Shown here piece after piece: positions 1-9,507 of a stretch of 64,000 nucleotides of DNA. Both the position numbers and the translations under genes were made by a program. Location: assembly GCA_011009095.1 (NCBI GenBank), contig VTPC01008646.1:1-64000 (forward strand), in the 5' to 3' direction. The first letter of the stretch is position 1, and the number at the start of each line of letters is the position of its first letter. Below the pieces are notes generated by a model. It had not been told where the DNA came from. It searched no databases and was given only the letters and a program-made list of their open reading frames with translations. This DNA is from Ignelater luminosus (lineage: Eukaryota; Arthropoda; Insecta; Coleoptera; Elateridae).

Positions 1-19
1 TATATATTACTTAACTGTA

Positions 20-31
20 CCCCCCCCCCCC
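20..31. repeat. poly-C homopolymer (12 C)
   Basis: Twelve consecutive C bases lie in otherwise AT-rich DNA. Such a run is prone to length error in an assembly. The rest of the first 400 bases shows no feature I can name. Confidence 0.9.
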
Positions 32-418
32 GGATTTACTTCAAATTTTGAACATTTTAGTAAAGATTTTTGCTTTGGGTCATAATATCGCTCAAATAAG
101 CGCATCGAGGCTTGCGAAACGATTCTCGATATTTTGTTTTTTTTAAACAGAGCTATACTCCGTTCACGATGTTTCTGGGTCGTAACAGGCCATGATTTCA
201 TTTTGCTAGGTTGGAAGTGTTTCCTTTTTTTTTTTGAAAATTGTCGTACCTGCGGCTGCATTTGGCGCTGTTCCACGATCAAAAATTTTGCATAAACGTT
301 CAGTACCGATTAGTTTTGTTTTGTTAAAAAGAAATAAGTTTTCCTTATATTTACAAAGTTACAAAAACAAAAGACAGCAAAATCGAAAATTATTTACAAA
401 CTGGACTTTTTCAATGCA

Positions 419-641
419 TAAAAATGTATTAGTTAGAGAAGGCAAAGTCTATCATCAAAATCAACGCGAATGTTTGTCGCCATAGGCGACAAACAAAACA
501 GCAAATTGCAAACACGTGTACAACCAGACGAACGTCAATGCAATGCGTAGCACACACCGATTTGTAAAATGAACTCGCCTGAACAGTTCTGTGTTTCTGC
601 GCTGATGAGTCACACTGCCTTCTCTAACTGATACATTTTTA
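419..641. mobile_element. small inverted-repeat element (MITE-like)
   Basis: Bases 419-444 and 616-641 are inverted copies of each other, about 26 bp with one mismatch. The left arm reads TAAAAATGTATTAGTTAGAG and continues into AAGGCA. The enclosed 170 bp has no coding potential and contains a perfect short hairpin at 472-494. This is the layout of a non-autonomous DNA transposon. No target duplication is clear and the family is not identified. Confidence 0.6.
472..494. repeat. perfect 10-bp stem, 3-nt loop hairpin
   Basis: GTTTGTCGCC, loop ATA, GGCGACAAAC form a perfect hairpin inside the inverted-repeat element at 419-641. It is GC-richer than its surroundings. No function can be assigned. 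Confidence 0.7.
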
Positions 642-760
642 CTACAAGATATTTTCAGGCAAAATCACTACGTTAGAATGTGCACTTTTCTAATCTACTA
701 AAGGGGTCTTTTCTTATTAATCCCCAAATAAAAAATAATAATGAATCTGTTTACTTTTAG

Positions 761-1192
761 GAAGTTACTTAAGCATATGGTGTTATCACTGTATGGAGAA
801 GAAAGGTAGTGTCTGTAATAAACATCCATATGATTGTTATCCACCTATCACACATTGCGGTGCGGCGAAGAATGCGTCTAGAGTGAAAGTGATACCTTTA
901 GCTAATACATCTTCTGGAACATTATGGATGTTTTTGAGGGTGATACTTATAAGATGACCTATGCTTTTTGTTTTTATATAACAATGCAACTCGGCTTTAC
1001 AGACAATAATATTTGGGGGGCAACATTTAGAGGATGTGCTCTGGATGATTACTGCAACAACAATAAGAAGAAATTGGCGCTAGCGTTACGTGTTCGAGTT
1101 GCAGTAGTGATTCAGAAAATTTGATCAATTTCGTTGACATTAAGCTCCTGATTCTTGGAGCTGCATATTACTTTTTTCTTTTGTTTGTTTAA
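761..1192 (+). pseudogene. Ly6/three-finger GPI-anchored protein, last exon with two frameshifts
   Basis: The exon begins after a good acceptor (ttacttttag, ending at 760). It reads SIWCYHCMEKKGSVC, then HPYDCYPPITHCGAA, in one frame. Near 915-925 the reading moves to a second frame with DVFEGDTYKMTYAFCFYI and WGATFRGCALDDYCNN. Near 1066-1073 it moves to a third frame with IGASVTCSSCSSDSEN and a hydrophobic tail (LLILGAAYYFFLLFV) that stops at 1190-1192. CxxC near the mature N-terminus, spaced cysteines, RGC, CxxC and a hydrophobic C-terminal tail are the layout of insect Ly6 proteins, which are extracellular, disulphide-bonded and GPI-anchored. In this family an intron commonly precedes the mature domain, as here. 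The upstream signal-peptide exon was not found. Each shift needs only one base, and the second lies in an A/G-rich run, so either a pseudogene or an assembly error is possible. Confidence 0.6.
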
Positions 1193-1198
1193 AATAAA
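1193..1198 (+). promoter_or_regulatory. AATAAA polyadenylation signal of the Ly6-like exon
   Basis: A canonical AATAAA directly follows the TAA stop of the Ly6-like third frame. This supports the exon being the natural 3' end of a gene. Confidence 0.45.
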
Positions 1199-1199
1199 A

Positions 1200-2139
1200 C
1201 GTACAGTATATTAGTGATAAGTTTGAGAATAATTTAGAAGAAACCAGGTAGCTTACAGATAATATTTATTTCTCCGCGTTTGTATTCTAGTTTAATTAAT
1301 AAAAGTTTCAGAAATGTGTAGTAATATTTTATTTTTATATTTCAGATACGTAGATAGTTATTAATTTCGTATAATTTATTTAATCGTAAGTAAAGGTTAC
1401 AGTTACGGTTAGTCACTATTATTTTACAAACGCTCTTTTCAATAGTAAGTAGAAGCTTCTAGTGTCAATGTCGCTGGTTAGCAAAAATATGTCAAGGTAA
1501 TGGATTTCATTAACGAATAAATTCAGTATAAAATTCTCAATTCGTATAATAAGGACAAAAAGTATCGCAAAAAAACTGATCAGAACCTGGGCGGCTGAGA
1601 CACCCAAGTGGTGGCAGCAATGAGTAGTACTATATCACCTGATACAACACCAACTGAGAAGAAGAAAAGGCACAATGCAAAGCAAAATGCAAAGAAAATA
1701 TATTCCACAACCCATACCATTAAAATTTGCAAATCTTTACTTCCTACTTACTACATTAACGACTTTGCATATTTCATCCATTTGCTATTTTTGCTATGTA
1801 GATCATGGGTTTACACTTTTAAGTTACAAAATAATAAACAAGTCTTGGTGGTTTTTAAAACGTTTGTGGAACAAAACCAAACACTACTCGACTTTCTTCT
1901 TGCAAATCTTCACTTTGTCTTTCATACTTTGCAATTTCGCACTTTTCAAGTTTTGTAAAACCAAATTCTTGCACGAAATGAAAAGTTGCAAAGTTACGTT
2001 TATGGAATAGGCCTCATCAATTCCTAACTGCTAGATTTGCAGGAAGGATACTATAGGTGCATTGCATAAATGAAAAGCCAATGGCTGGTTTGTTAAGACA
2101 ATTTAGCAGGTAAACTTCTGGCATGAAGCAGCCAGTCTA
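1200..2139. other. AT-rich DNA without a supported gene
   Basis: Two overlapping frames of about 110 codons are open at 1608-2010. They are low-complexity, lysine- and phenylalanine-rich translations of AT-rich DNA with recurring TTGCAAA words, and match nothing I recognise. Confidence 0.5.
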
Positions 2140-2642
2140 AGAATGGATTCAAATAAAATTACTGGCCAAAGAACGCAAAGAACTACATGAGACGGAAAGA
2201 AAAAAGCCCGAACACGCACGGTGGAAAGGTGGCAATCTGAGTGGGAACAGAATAATAATAAAGGAAAATGGACCAAAAGATTGATTTCGAATATTGGAAG
2301 ATGGATAAATAGGAAGCACGGGGAATAGGGTTTCATATAACTCAAGTACTCACAGGACATGAAAGTTTTAGGGTATACTTGAACGCGATAAAGAAGAAGG
2401 AATCGGAAGAATGTGCATTCTGTAGGCACAGCCCAGACGATGTCGAACACGCCATATACGAATGTGAAAAATGGCACCGAGAACCTAGCCGAGTGCAAAC
2501 CGAAATAGGAGAACAGTTAACACCAGAGAATATACCATCGGAAAAATGTTCGAAAGCCAAAATAAGTGGGACCTTATATCCGGGTACCTCAAAAATGTCA
2601 TGGCGACGCGAATGAAAGCAGAACGAGAGGCAGAGAAATAAA
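2140..2642 (+). pseudogene. R1-clade-like non-LTR retrotransposon, C-terminal end of the reverse transcriptase ORF
   Basis: Across broken frames the plus strand reads LLAKERKELHETE, then TVERWQSEWEQNNNKGKWTK, then RWINRKHGE, then HITQVLTGHESFRVYLNAIK. A cysteine/histidine motif follows, ECAFCRHSPDDVEHAIYECE (C-x2-C-x8-H-x4-C). The final stretch is KMFESQNKWDLISGYLKN, stopping at about 2642. This order, 'W..EW...GKWT', 'LTGHG.F..YL' then a CCHC-type knuckle, is typical of the C-terminus of R1-type LINE polymerases. There is a stop near 2325 (GE*GFH) and a frame change near 2535. The element is 5' truncated: no endonuclease or palm motifs lie upstream. Confidence 0.75.
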
Positions 2643-3247
2643 AGAAATACAAATACAGCGGGTTTTTCTGCGCACCAATGCACATGGCAAGGGAGGAGGT
2701 TTTAGTCCGTAGGGTACTGACATGACTCAGTAGAGTCGGGCATGCCACAACGTACATCCAGGACTGAATATTGTAAATAATTAGAACTTAAGGAGTCGCA
2801 AAGAAAAGGATAAGAGTCAAAAAATACAAGATGAGAAAAGGTTGCCTCCTAGAATTTGAAGGTCGAGAAGAAAACCTATAATGAGTGTAACTCAGATAAA
2901 AAAACCTTTGTGCTCTACAAACCGATAATAGGGAAATCTATTTGACATAGCTGTCATCCAGGAACTTTGAACTTCTAAGGTAAAAGTAAGTAGTCTTGGT
3001 GAGCTGAATTAATTTGTAGTGACACACGCAGAGCTTTCGTAGCATGTTGCTATAGAATTGGAGAATTCTTATGGCGACAAATAGAATTCACTACTAAAGA
3101 ACGTTGTTCTTAGAATATTCGATTGTTTACGATTATATTATAGCTCAATACCAATTGGCAAATCATCAAATTAAGCAACCGTATACCTACTCTAAGGACT
3201 GTCGGCACAGCATTCATTGTGTAATCAATGTAAGAACGATATATGTA
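2643..3247. other. AT-rich intergenic DNA
   Basis: No gene seen. The first part may be the 3' untranslated tail of the LINE fragment. Confidence 0.4.
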
Positions 3248-3452
3248 CAGTGAACCAAAATAAATACAGGGCACCACATGTTTTTAAAATTACCCTGTGT
3301 AAATCTGTCTTCAGTTTAAGTAAAACTATACTCTTCATTGTTATGTTTTATGGCCCTACTTGACTTAATAAAGAGCATTTACTTGAACAAAAAATGTCGG
3401 ATTAACAGTTTTTTAAAAACATGTGATGCCCCGTATTTATTGTGGTCCACTG
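3248..3452. mobile_element. 205-bp mariner/Tigger-like MITE
   Basis: The left end reads CAGTGAACCAAAATAAATAC and continues into AGGGCACCACATG. The reverse complement of the right end reads CAGTGGACCACAATAAATAC and continues into GGGGCATCACATG. The inverted repeats are about 45 bp and roughly 90% identical. Both ends are flanked by TA (3246-3247 and 3453-3454), the target duplication of Tc1/mariner/pogo transposons. There is no coding sequence inside. Confidence 0.85.
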
Positions 3453-4086
3453 TACACTACGCAAGTCGTCTGACCACCTGCTAACATCACATTCCTAATC
3501 GGTTGACACTTCAACCAACAGCACCAACAAGTGGTGGTACAATTCAATCTCAAGAAATAAGTAAATGAAAGGAATTTGTCAGTACATGCTAGGTTTTAGC
3601 AGACAACAATCTCCTGAATGTCTCTTTGTTGTCACAAACATTCATTCAAAAGTAGTAATCACAATGATGAGATGCCAATGAAAAAGCTCCTTACTGTGTT
3701 TACTACTCCTGCATACAAGCATAGCGCGCAATTGCACTTCTTTTTTGATTAGATGTTGAACAAGATCTAAGATTAGAAAACTGACCCTACCACTATTTTT
3801 GACGGTACTGACAAACCAGTTGATGTGAGATAAAGTACCTACACCAAACACAAATTCATAAATTGAGCTCAATAACAATTTTCTCTCTGCTAGAGGTGCT
3901 GTTGTTTTACTTCAGATTTGACAAATTTAAAAGTCAGTTTATAAGTTTGAGATTATTAGAATTTAAGTTTTAAAATTCTGTAAAGTATGTGGAAATGTTA
4001 TTACAATAACAAAGAATGTTCCTTGATTAGATAGAAAAATCTTGCTGTTAATTGTCTTGTTTAACATAATCGAATGACTTTTAGAG
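3453..4086. other. AT-rich intergenic DNA
   Basis: No gene, RNA or repeat is supported here. Confidence 0.4.
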
Positions 4087-4870
4087 CTGGCTGAAAGCGT
4101 GCAACAAAGAAGATTTACTTGATAAAAGTCTGGATAAAAACTAATCTATGCCAGAAGCACTTTGAAGAGAAACATATTTCTAAGGAGAGTGAAATACATA
4201 TACAGACACAGGCTGCAGCAATAATTTTTTCATGGCAATCAACAAAAAAAGTGCTAATCATTTTGGGTAAGTTACCTTACTTTCTCAAATAAAAATACCA
4301 ATTGTTTTTCTAATTTTCAGGTATGCCCTCAAGAGAAACAGGATTTACCAACACATGCAGGACTGGAAGGTTCCACTTAAATTATTATTGGTGAGAATTT
4401 CAATATATTTTTATTCTCTTTAAGATAGACTTTCAAAAGAATGTGAACAAAATAACACAAAATTTAAATTGCAGTCTTCTTAAAATCAATTTATTAGTTT
4501 ATATTTAAGCAAAGTAAATTAGTGCAGTTATATGAAAAAGTTTTCAATGAATTTTCTAAAATCGTAATAAAAGAAATAATTAAAGAAATAATAAAAGAAG
4601 TATAGGTATATTGTTAAATAATTTTGTTGCATCTGTTACATTTTTGAAACTCTTTTTTTTTATTTATATATCTTGCCTATACCTATTAAAGAACTGCCGA
4701 ACTAATTTTTTATAAATGTCTTAATTTCAGGTTCAAGGATTACTTTACATTGCGAAGAAACTGAGCTTTCTGTAGTGCCTTCTGATGAACCAACTTCCCC
4801 TATATGTGGATCTATTTCCACTCAGACTCCAGCCAGCTTAAGCTCTGAAAGCCAAGAAAAGAAAAGATGA
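4087..4870 (+). pseudogene. THAP-domain protein remnant (transposon-derived), three exon-like blocks
   Basis: The first block starts with SWLKACNKEDLLDKSLDKN and, after a one-base shift, continues TNLCQKHFEEKHISKE and QAAAIIFSW. The W..AC.......LC.KHFE pattern is the second half of a THAP zinc finger, with the C and H ligands visible and an AVPTIF-like ending. The block ends in a good donor at 4266. A second block, 4321-4390, has an AG acceptor and GT donor and is in frame with the first (ILG|MPSRETGF). A third block, 4731-4870, follows TTAATTTCAG. It carries RITLHCEETELSVVPSDEP and ends in TGA, but is out of phase with block two. The N-terminal C-x-C half of THAP is missing upstream. It is probably a decayed THAP-type transposase or repressor-like gene. 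Confidence 0.55.
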
Positions 4871-7800
4871 AGGCTATCAGAAAGGGGACAAGTAATAAGA
4901 AGTTAATACCATATTAGAGAAGTAATAAATGAAATCTCTAATTTTTGAATGGACCTCTTCAGTGCAAATTGTTAAGTTGCAAGCTGTATTGAAAGATAGA
5001 ACACCTAAGGGAGAAGATATACAGTGAAAAATAAGCAGTTTTCCTTGGTGACTTAACAACTAACTTGTAAACCAAGACAACAAACAATATTCGAAGAAAT
5101 TTACAGTGTTCAAGAAAGTACCACTTCATACTTACATAGATAAAATGATAAACGTAGCATTTGTGCATCCTTGTTCTCAGTTTTTGTTGTTATAATGTAG
5201 TAAAGTTATTTACTAAAATGTAGATATTTTATTCCCTTAGTAAGCATCCTTTCTCATGCATAAAATACTGTTATATACTAAGTCATATATATACCCATAC
5301 ATATTTGTATTTTATTTTGTTAAAGATTTCTTTAGAAATAAATTTATTTTAGTTTAATTGTATTATTTATGTATTGTATGTTACCTAAGCAATAATTTAT
5401 TAAAAAGATTATTGTGAATTCATTAGTCTTTCTAAATGACAGAATCTCAAGTGGAAAACAAGATTTTATAGAATCAAAGAAATTTATAAAATAATAATTA
5501 AATGCAACAAATTATATAACCTTGTAAGCATTTGCTATAATAATAAATGTACAATGTCATAATCTTTATAGCAAATAGAACAATAATCTCAAAAATCTTT
5601 TAATCGTTAACCTAAAATCTCTGTTCATTTTGATTTTAATATTTTTCCAAAAAAAAGAAAACTACATTTGGGGTCACTCGCTTCGAATTATCTAACTCCG
5701 ATTCTGAAATCAAGTGGTACTGAAGGTTATTCAAGCTGAACCCTTGAAGATCAAAAGTGCCGCTGTTATTTTTGCCTCTGTAAAGCTAGAGTTACTCTGT
5801 AGCACTGACAAATATTATTATTAGCTTGCAATCTATAGACGCCAAGCAAAATCTTCAGTAAGCGTTTTTCAGCAGTATGTAGCTTGTCCATTTGGATTTG
5901 GGCAATCTGTTTAGTTACAATTTCAGCTGCTGAGCATCTCTGAATTTGCGTTTTATTTTATTATGCTCCAACCAACGCCTGTAATGACAAACTGTCCTGA
6001 CACCAACAAAAAGAGTCTGATGAAATAAACACCAAATGCACTTACTCATACTCTCTAATACAACGAATACAGGACAAGGCTGATTACAATAAAGCAATTG
6101 GAAAAATAAAGAGAAATATATACATGCACCAAGCTCCAAAGCATATGCATAGTACTATCTAAAGAAAGGCATGAAAACGTAATAAACAATTTTTATATTT
6201 TTTTATTTAATGTAAAAATAACTAATCTAAGAATGGTTTTAATACGAGTAAATTACATGGACATTGCATTTTTAGAATTTAAAATATTTATAAGTAGGTA
6301 AATATCGCAGATATTGTGGTTCGGTATATAAAGAAACGCGATGCATTCTGTAACTACTGCTTGTTGGGTTGCATATATATAAGGGGGTTAAAAAGTGCCC
6401 CTGCTGTAAATAACTGTTCGTGTTAAAAAGGAGTTTAGTATCATATAATAAGATCGAATTTCCAGACACCAAATAATATATAAAGAGTGACCTGGATATT
6501 TTAAGAAAACCTAGCTACAGAGCTTCCAGCAAGACTGGTAAGATCCTCAACGGCATCTCATCTGTCTCATGAAGAAACTGCTAGATATGCAAATCTATAT
6601 GTTGTAGTAGTTCCTGGTTTCTCTTTGAATTTATAATCAATACTAAACATGTGCAGTCTGCGACATTACTGTAAAGCAAGACTCAAAGAATAACAATAAC
6701 TTCTCAGACAGCCATCGATAAAACAGGTCTGGTGTAACACTAATCCAAATTTGTCATCTGATGAATTGATGTGGTTTATAGAGCAAAGATTTTTGGAAGC
6801 CAAAGAAAAAGGAATTTATAAATTAAAAACAAAAACGGAACTCTAATTTTCTTTGGGTAGATATGCCAGCCATAGTTTTTTAGGTAACAGAAGTATTAAG
6901 TATGTCCAAGAACGGAGTGAAGAATAACTAGCTAATTGTATGCGAGTTGACTATAAATAAGAATTTAACCCAAAACTCTAAATTAAGTAATTTTGCCAGT
7001 TCAGTAACAAACTAAACCATAAAACAATATTTTTGATTGTGATTAACAAGTCTGTAATTTGGACAAGCACGATGTAATGAATTCTATTTTGAAATTGACC
7101 AGTTGCTTCACTACAGTTTTAGTTGTGTTGGCGGTCATGACTTATTACCTTTAACAACTTTTATCTTATAAATTGCCCCAGATATAATAACAGTGTTCTT
7201 AACAACAAGAAATTACAAGCACAAAGATTTGCTTGTTTAAAACACAAACAAAATAATCAAAAGAGAGATAATCAAGATCAAGATAAAAAATAATTTGTAA
7301 ATTTCATTGTATACAATTCTGTGGTCCCCAATAAAATACAATAGAATAGCTATAAAGTTATTTGGTCAAGAAAGTCCTGGATTTATGAATTCCATCAGGT
7401 AAATAAAATGTAAAATATACACTTCAATGCAAAATTAAGGGATCTAGATGTAATAGCGTTATTTCTTTTTATTATTGGGAATGTTGTGGTAATGGAACCT
7501 TGATACCACTTTCTGCACCTATAATAAAAGTAATGATACTCATTGCCAGTGTGATACTGCACGATATGAATTATACAACAAAAATGCAGATGTTTTGCTA
7601 TCAAGATTTTCCTATTGTGTTGCTGTAGACAACTTTGCATTGATGTAGATCAAATAAAATTCTCAAACATGATTTCTTAAAGCAAATGTAACAGAAGTGA
7701 TGGCTCTGTTTAAAGAAGACTTCACACAATCAAGATACCTACACAGAACATTACGACAATTTTTATTGATAAGAAATTGTGACAGAAAATGTAAACAGGG

Positions 7801-9428
7801 CTGAAGACTATGCGGGTTTGATAGAAGTATATTGTTCTCAAGATTAGAATGCTTAAATGTTATTATTATTTATTTTTGATGCAGATACTGGTAACAACCA
7901 TTTTTCTTTGGGATAAACTTAGTTGGAGGTCCTAAAAGATTAATTTTTCTTGAATTTCTAGAGAATGCAACTTTTCCACGAATAAAATTATATGATCTCT
8001 TAATTTTGTGTTGAAGTGTATTTAAATAAAAGGTAAACGTGATAATTCAGTTTTTTTTAATACATAAAATTATGTACACAAACTCAAGTCTTAAAATTAA
8101 TTATCCATTAATACAAAGATGCACATAAAAAAGTTTATATTACAACCATTGAAGCTAACTATAATAATTAACATGTTACACAATAAATACTACAGTCATT
8201 ATCGCGCAAATAATGCAGCCTGATTAATGAAATAATAATTATAACAAACGATAATTCGTTTATATTTATATAACCACAGATAGGTTTCACATACAACAGT
8301 GGTGAAGAATAGTAACACAAAGCATCATACTAACTACTGGTTTTTTCTTTATTTTCTTCTATAAAACCCTCCATTACTATTATTATTACTACATTCATTT
8401 GCTTTTCTTCTTAATTTCTTTTTGCTAGGAATCCATACCAAATTCTATATAAAACTACAAACTATACATATAAAGGTTTATCACATAAAATATTGTACTT
8501 AGAAATGGGAAAACAAATGGAAAAACAATAGACTTGCAATTTAATAAATATAATATTTAATACAAAATCATTTCTGATTTATGTAGCTAGCACCTACCTA
8601 TATCCAAAGACTCTTAATAAACAAAATTCAGTTTGAATTCCACGCAAAAATGTTTCCTCACAACTGGTTTTTACTTCCTGAAAGTACCCAAGAAAAAATT
8701 GCAACTACAATAACTCGAATTAAAATATTGCACATATTATAAGGTCTGCGTTTTGTAAATTAATGTTAATTCGCATTGAAATCTACCATAATTTACTCGT
8801 AAAGCTTGTTAAAAGAATAAGGAGTAAAGATAAAATTTATTTAGATGCTGTATACATTTAACCTTCTTCTGTAAGGCAATTCTAACCTCAAATTCTTGAC
8901 GAACTTAAAATTTACCATCATTTCAAGTTAACAATCCAGTTTTGAGGAAAAACTTTATGTTACACTAAACAAACAAAAAAGAATTAATTTGTTACATTTG
9001 TGTAAAAACAAAAAATAAATAAATACCTCGCCACACTGAAACGATCAAGTGCCACGATTTTAATTAATAAATTAACTTAAATAGAAATAAAAGTGAGATA
9101 TCGTTAAAGCTAGGTCTTTTATTTAATATTAAAACTTTATTGTTTCGTCAAGCTCAACCAACACTTCTTTTAATTTTTTATTGAAGATACTTTTAGAGCC
9201 ACATATTAAAAGTTAAAAAAAGTTGAGCTACTTTTACCTACTTTAATGATTATTCTTTTACAATTTTTGTTTTAGAGAAATTCAAAATTCATTTCTTTCA
9301 CTTGATTCGCTTGATCATTTATTTTTTATAGGCGTGTCATCACAACTTTATCTACCCTCCTCTTCCCTTTTTTAGTTTTGTTTATAGACCAAATTTGAAA
9401 ACCAAACCTCTTTTTATTTTGAATACAT
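4871..9428. other. AT-rich intergenic DNA and probable EHBP1 3' flank
   Basis: Short frames are open on both strands but none has recognisable motifs or a coding-like composition. The part nearest 9400 is the 3' untranslated or flanking DNA of the minus-strand EHBP1 gene. Confidence 0.45.
9413..9418 (-). promoter_or_regulatory. AATAAA polyadenylation signal candidate for EHBP1
   Basis: On the minus strand AATAAA occurs 11-16 nt after the EHBP1 stop. A second AATAAA overlaps the stop codon itself (CAATAAATG). Longer 3' UTRs cannot be excluded. Confidence 0.4.
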
Positions 9429-9507
9429 TTATTGTATGACACATTTTTCCTTACGTTGTAATTCCATTTGAGATAAATCGTGTTCGATTAGATCATCGTC
9501 TTCGATA
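9429..9507 (-). CDS. EHBP1: EHBP1 coding exon 15, CaaX terminus
   Basis: Encodes [20 protein letters not shown] and KCVIQ, then TAA. The C-terminal cysteine with two aliphatic-type residues and Q is a prenylation box, in the same place as in vertebrate EHBP1. Confidence 0.95.

Noticed and set aside
7..282. 91-codon minus-strand frame, basic, ending at the poly-C run
   Set aside because: Its last residues are the translation of the C homopolymer and no family motif is seen. It could be an element fragment, but there is nothing to support a call.
1608..2010. Two overlapping frames of 116 and 111 codons
   Set aside because: Low-complexity translation of AT-rich DNA, with overlapping frames and no motifs.
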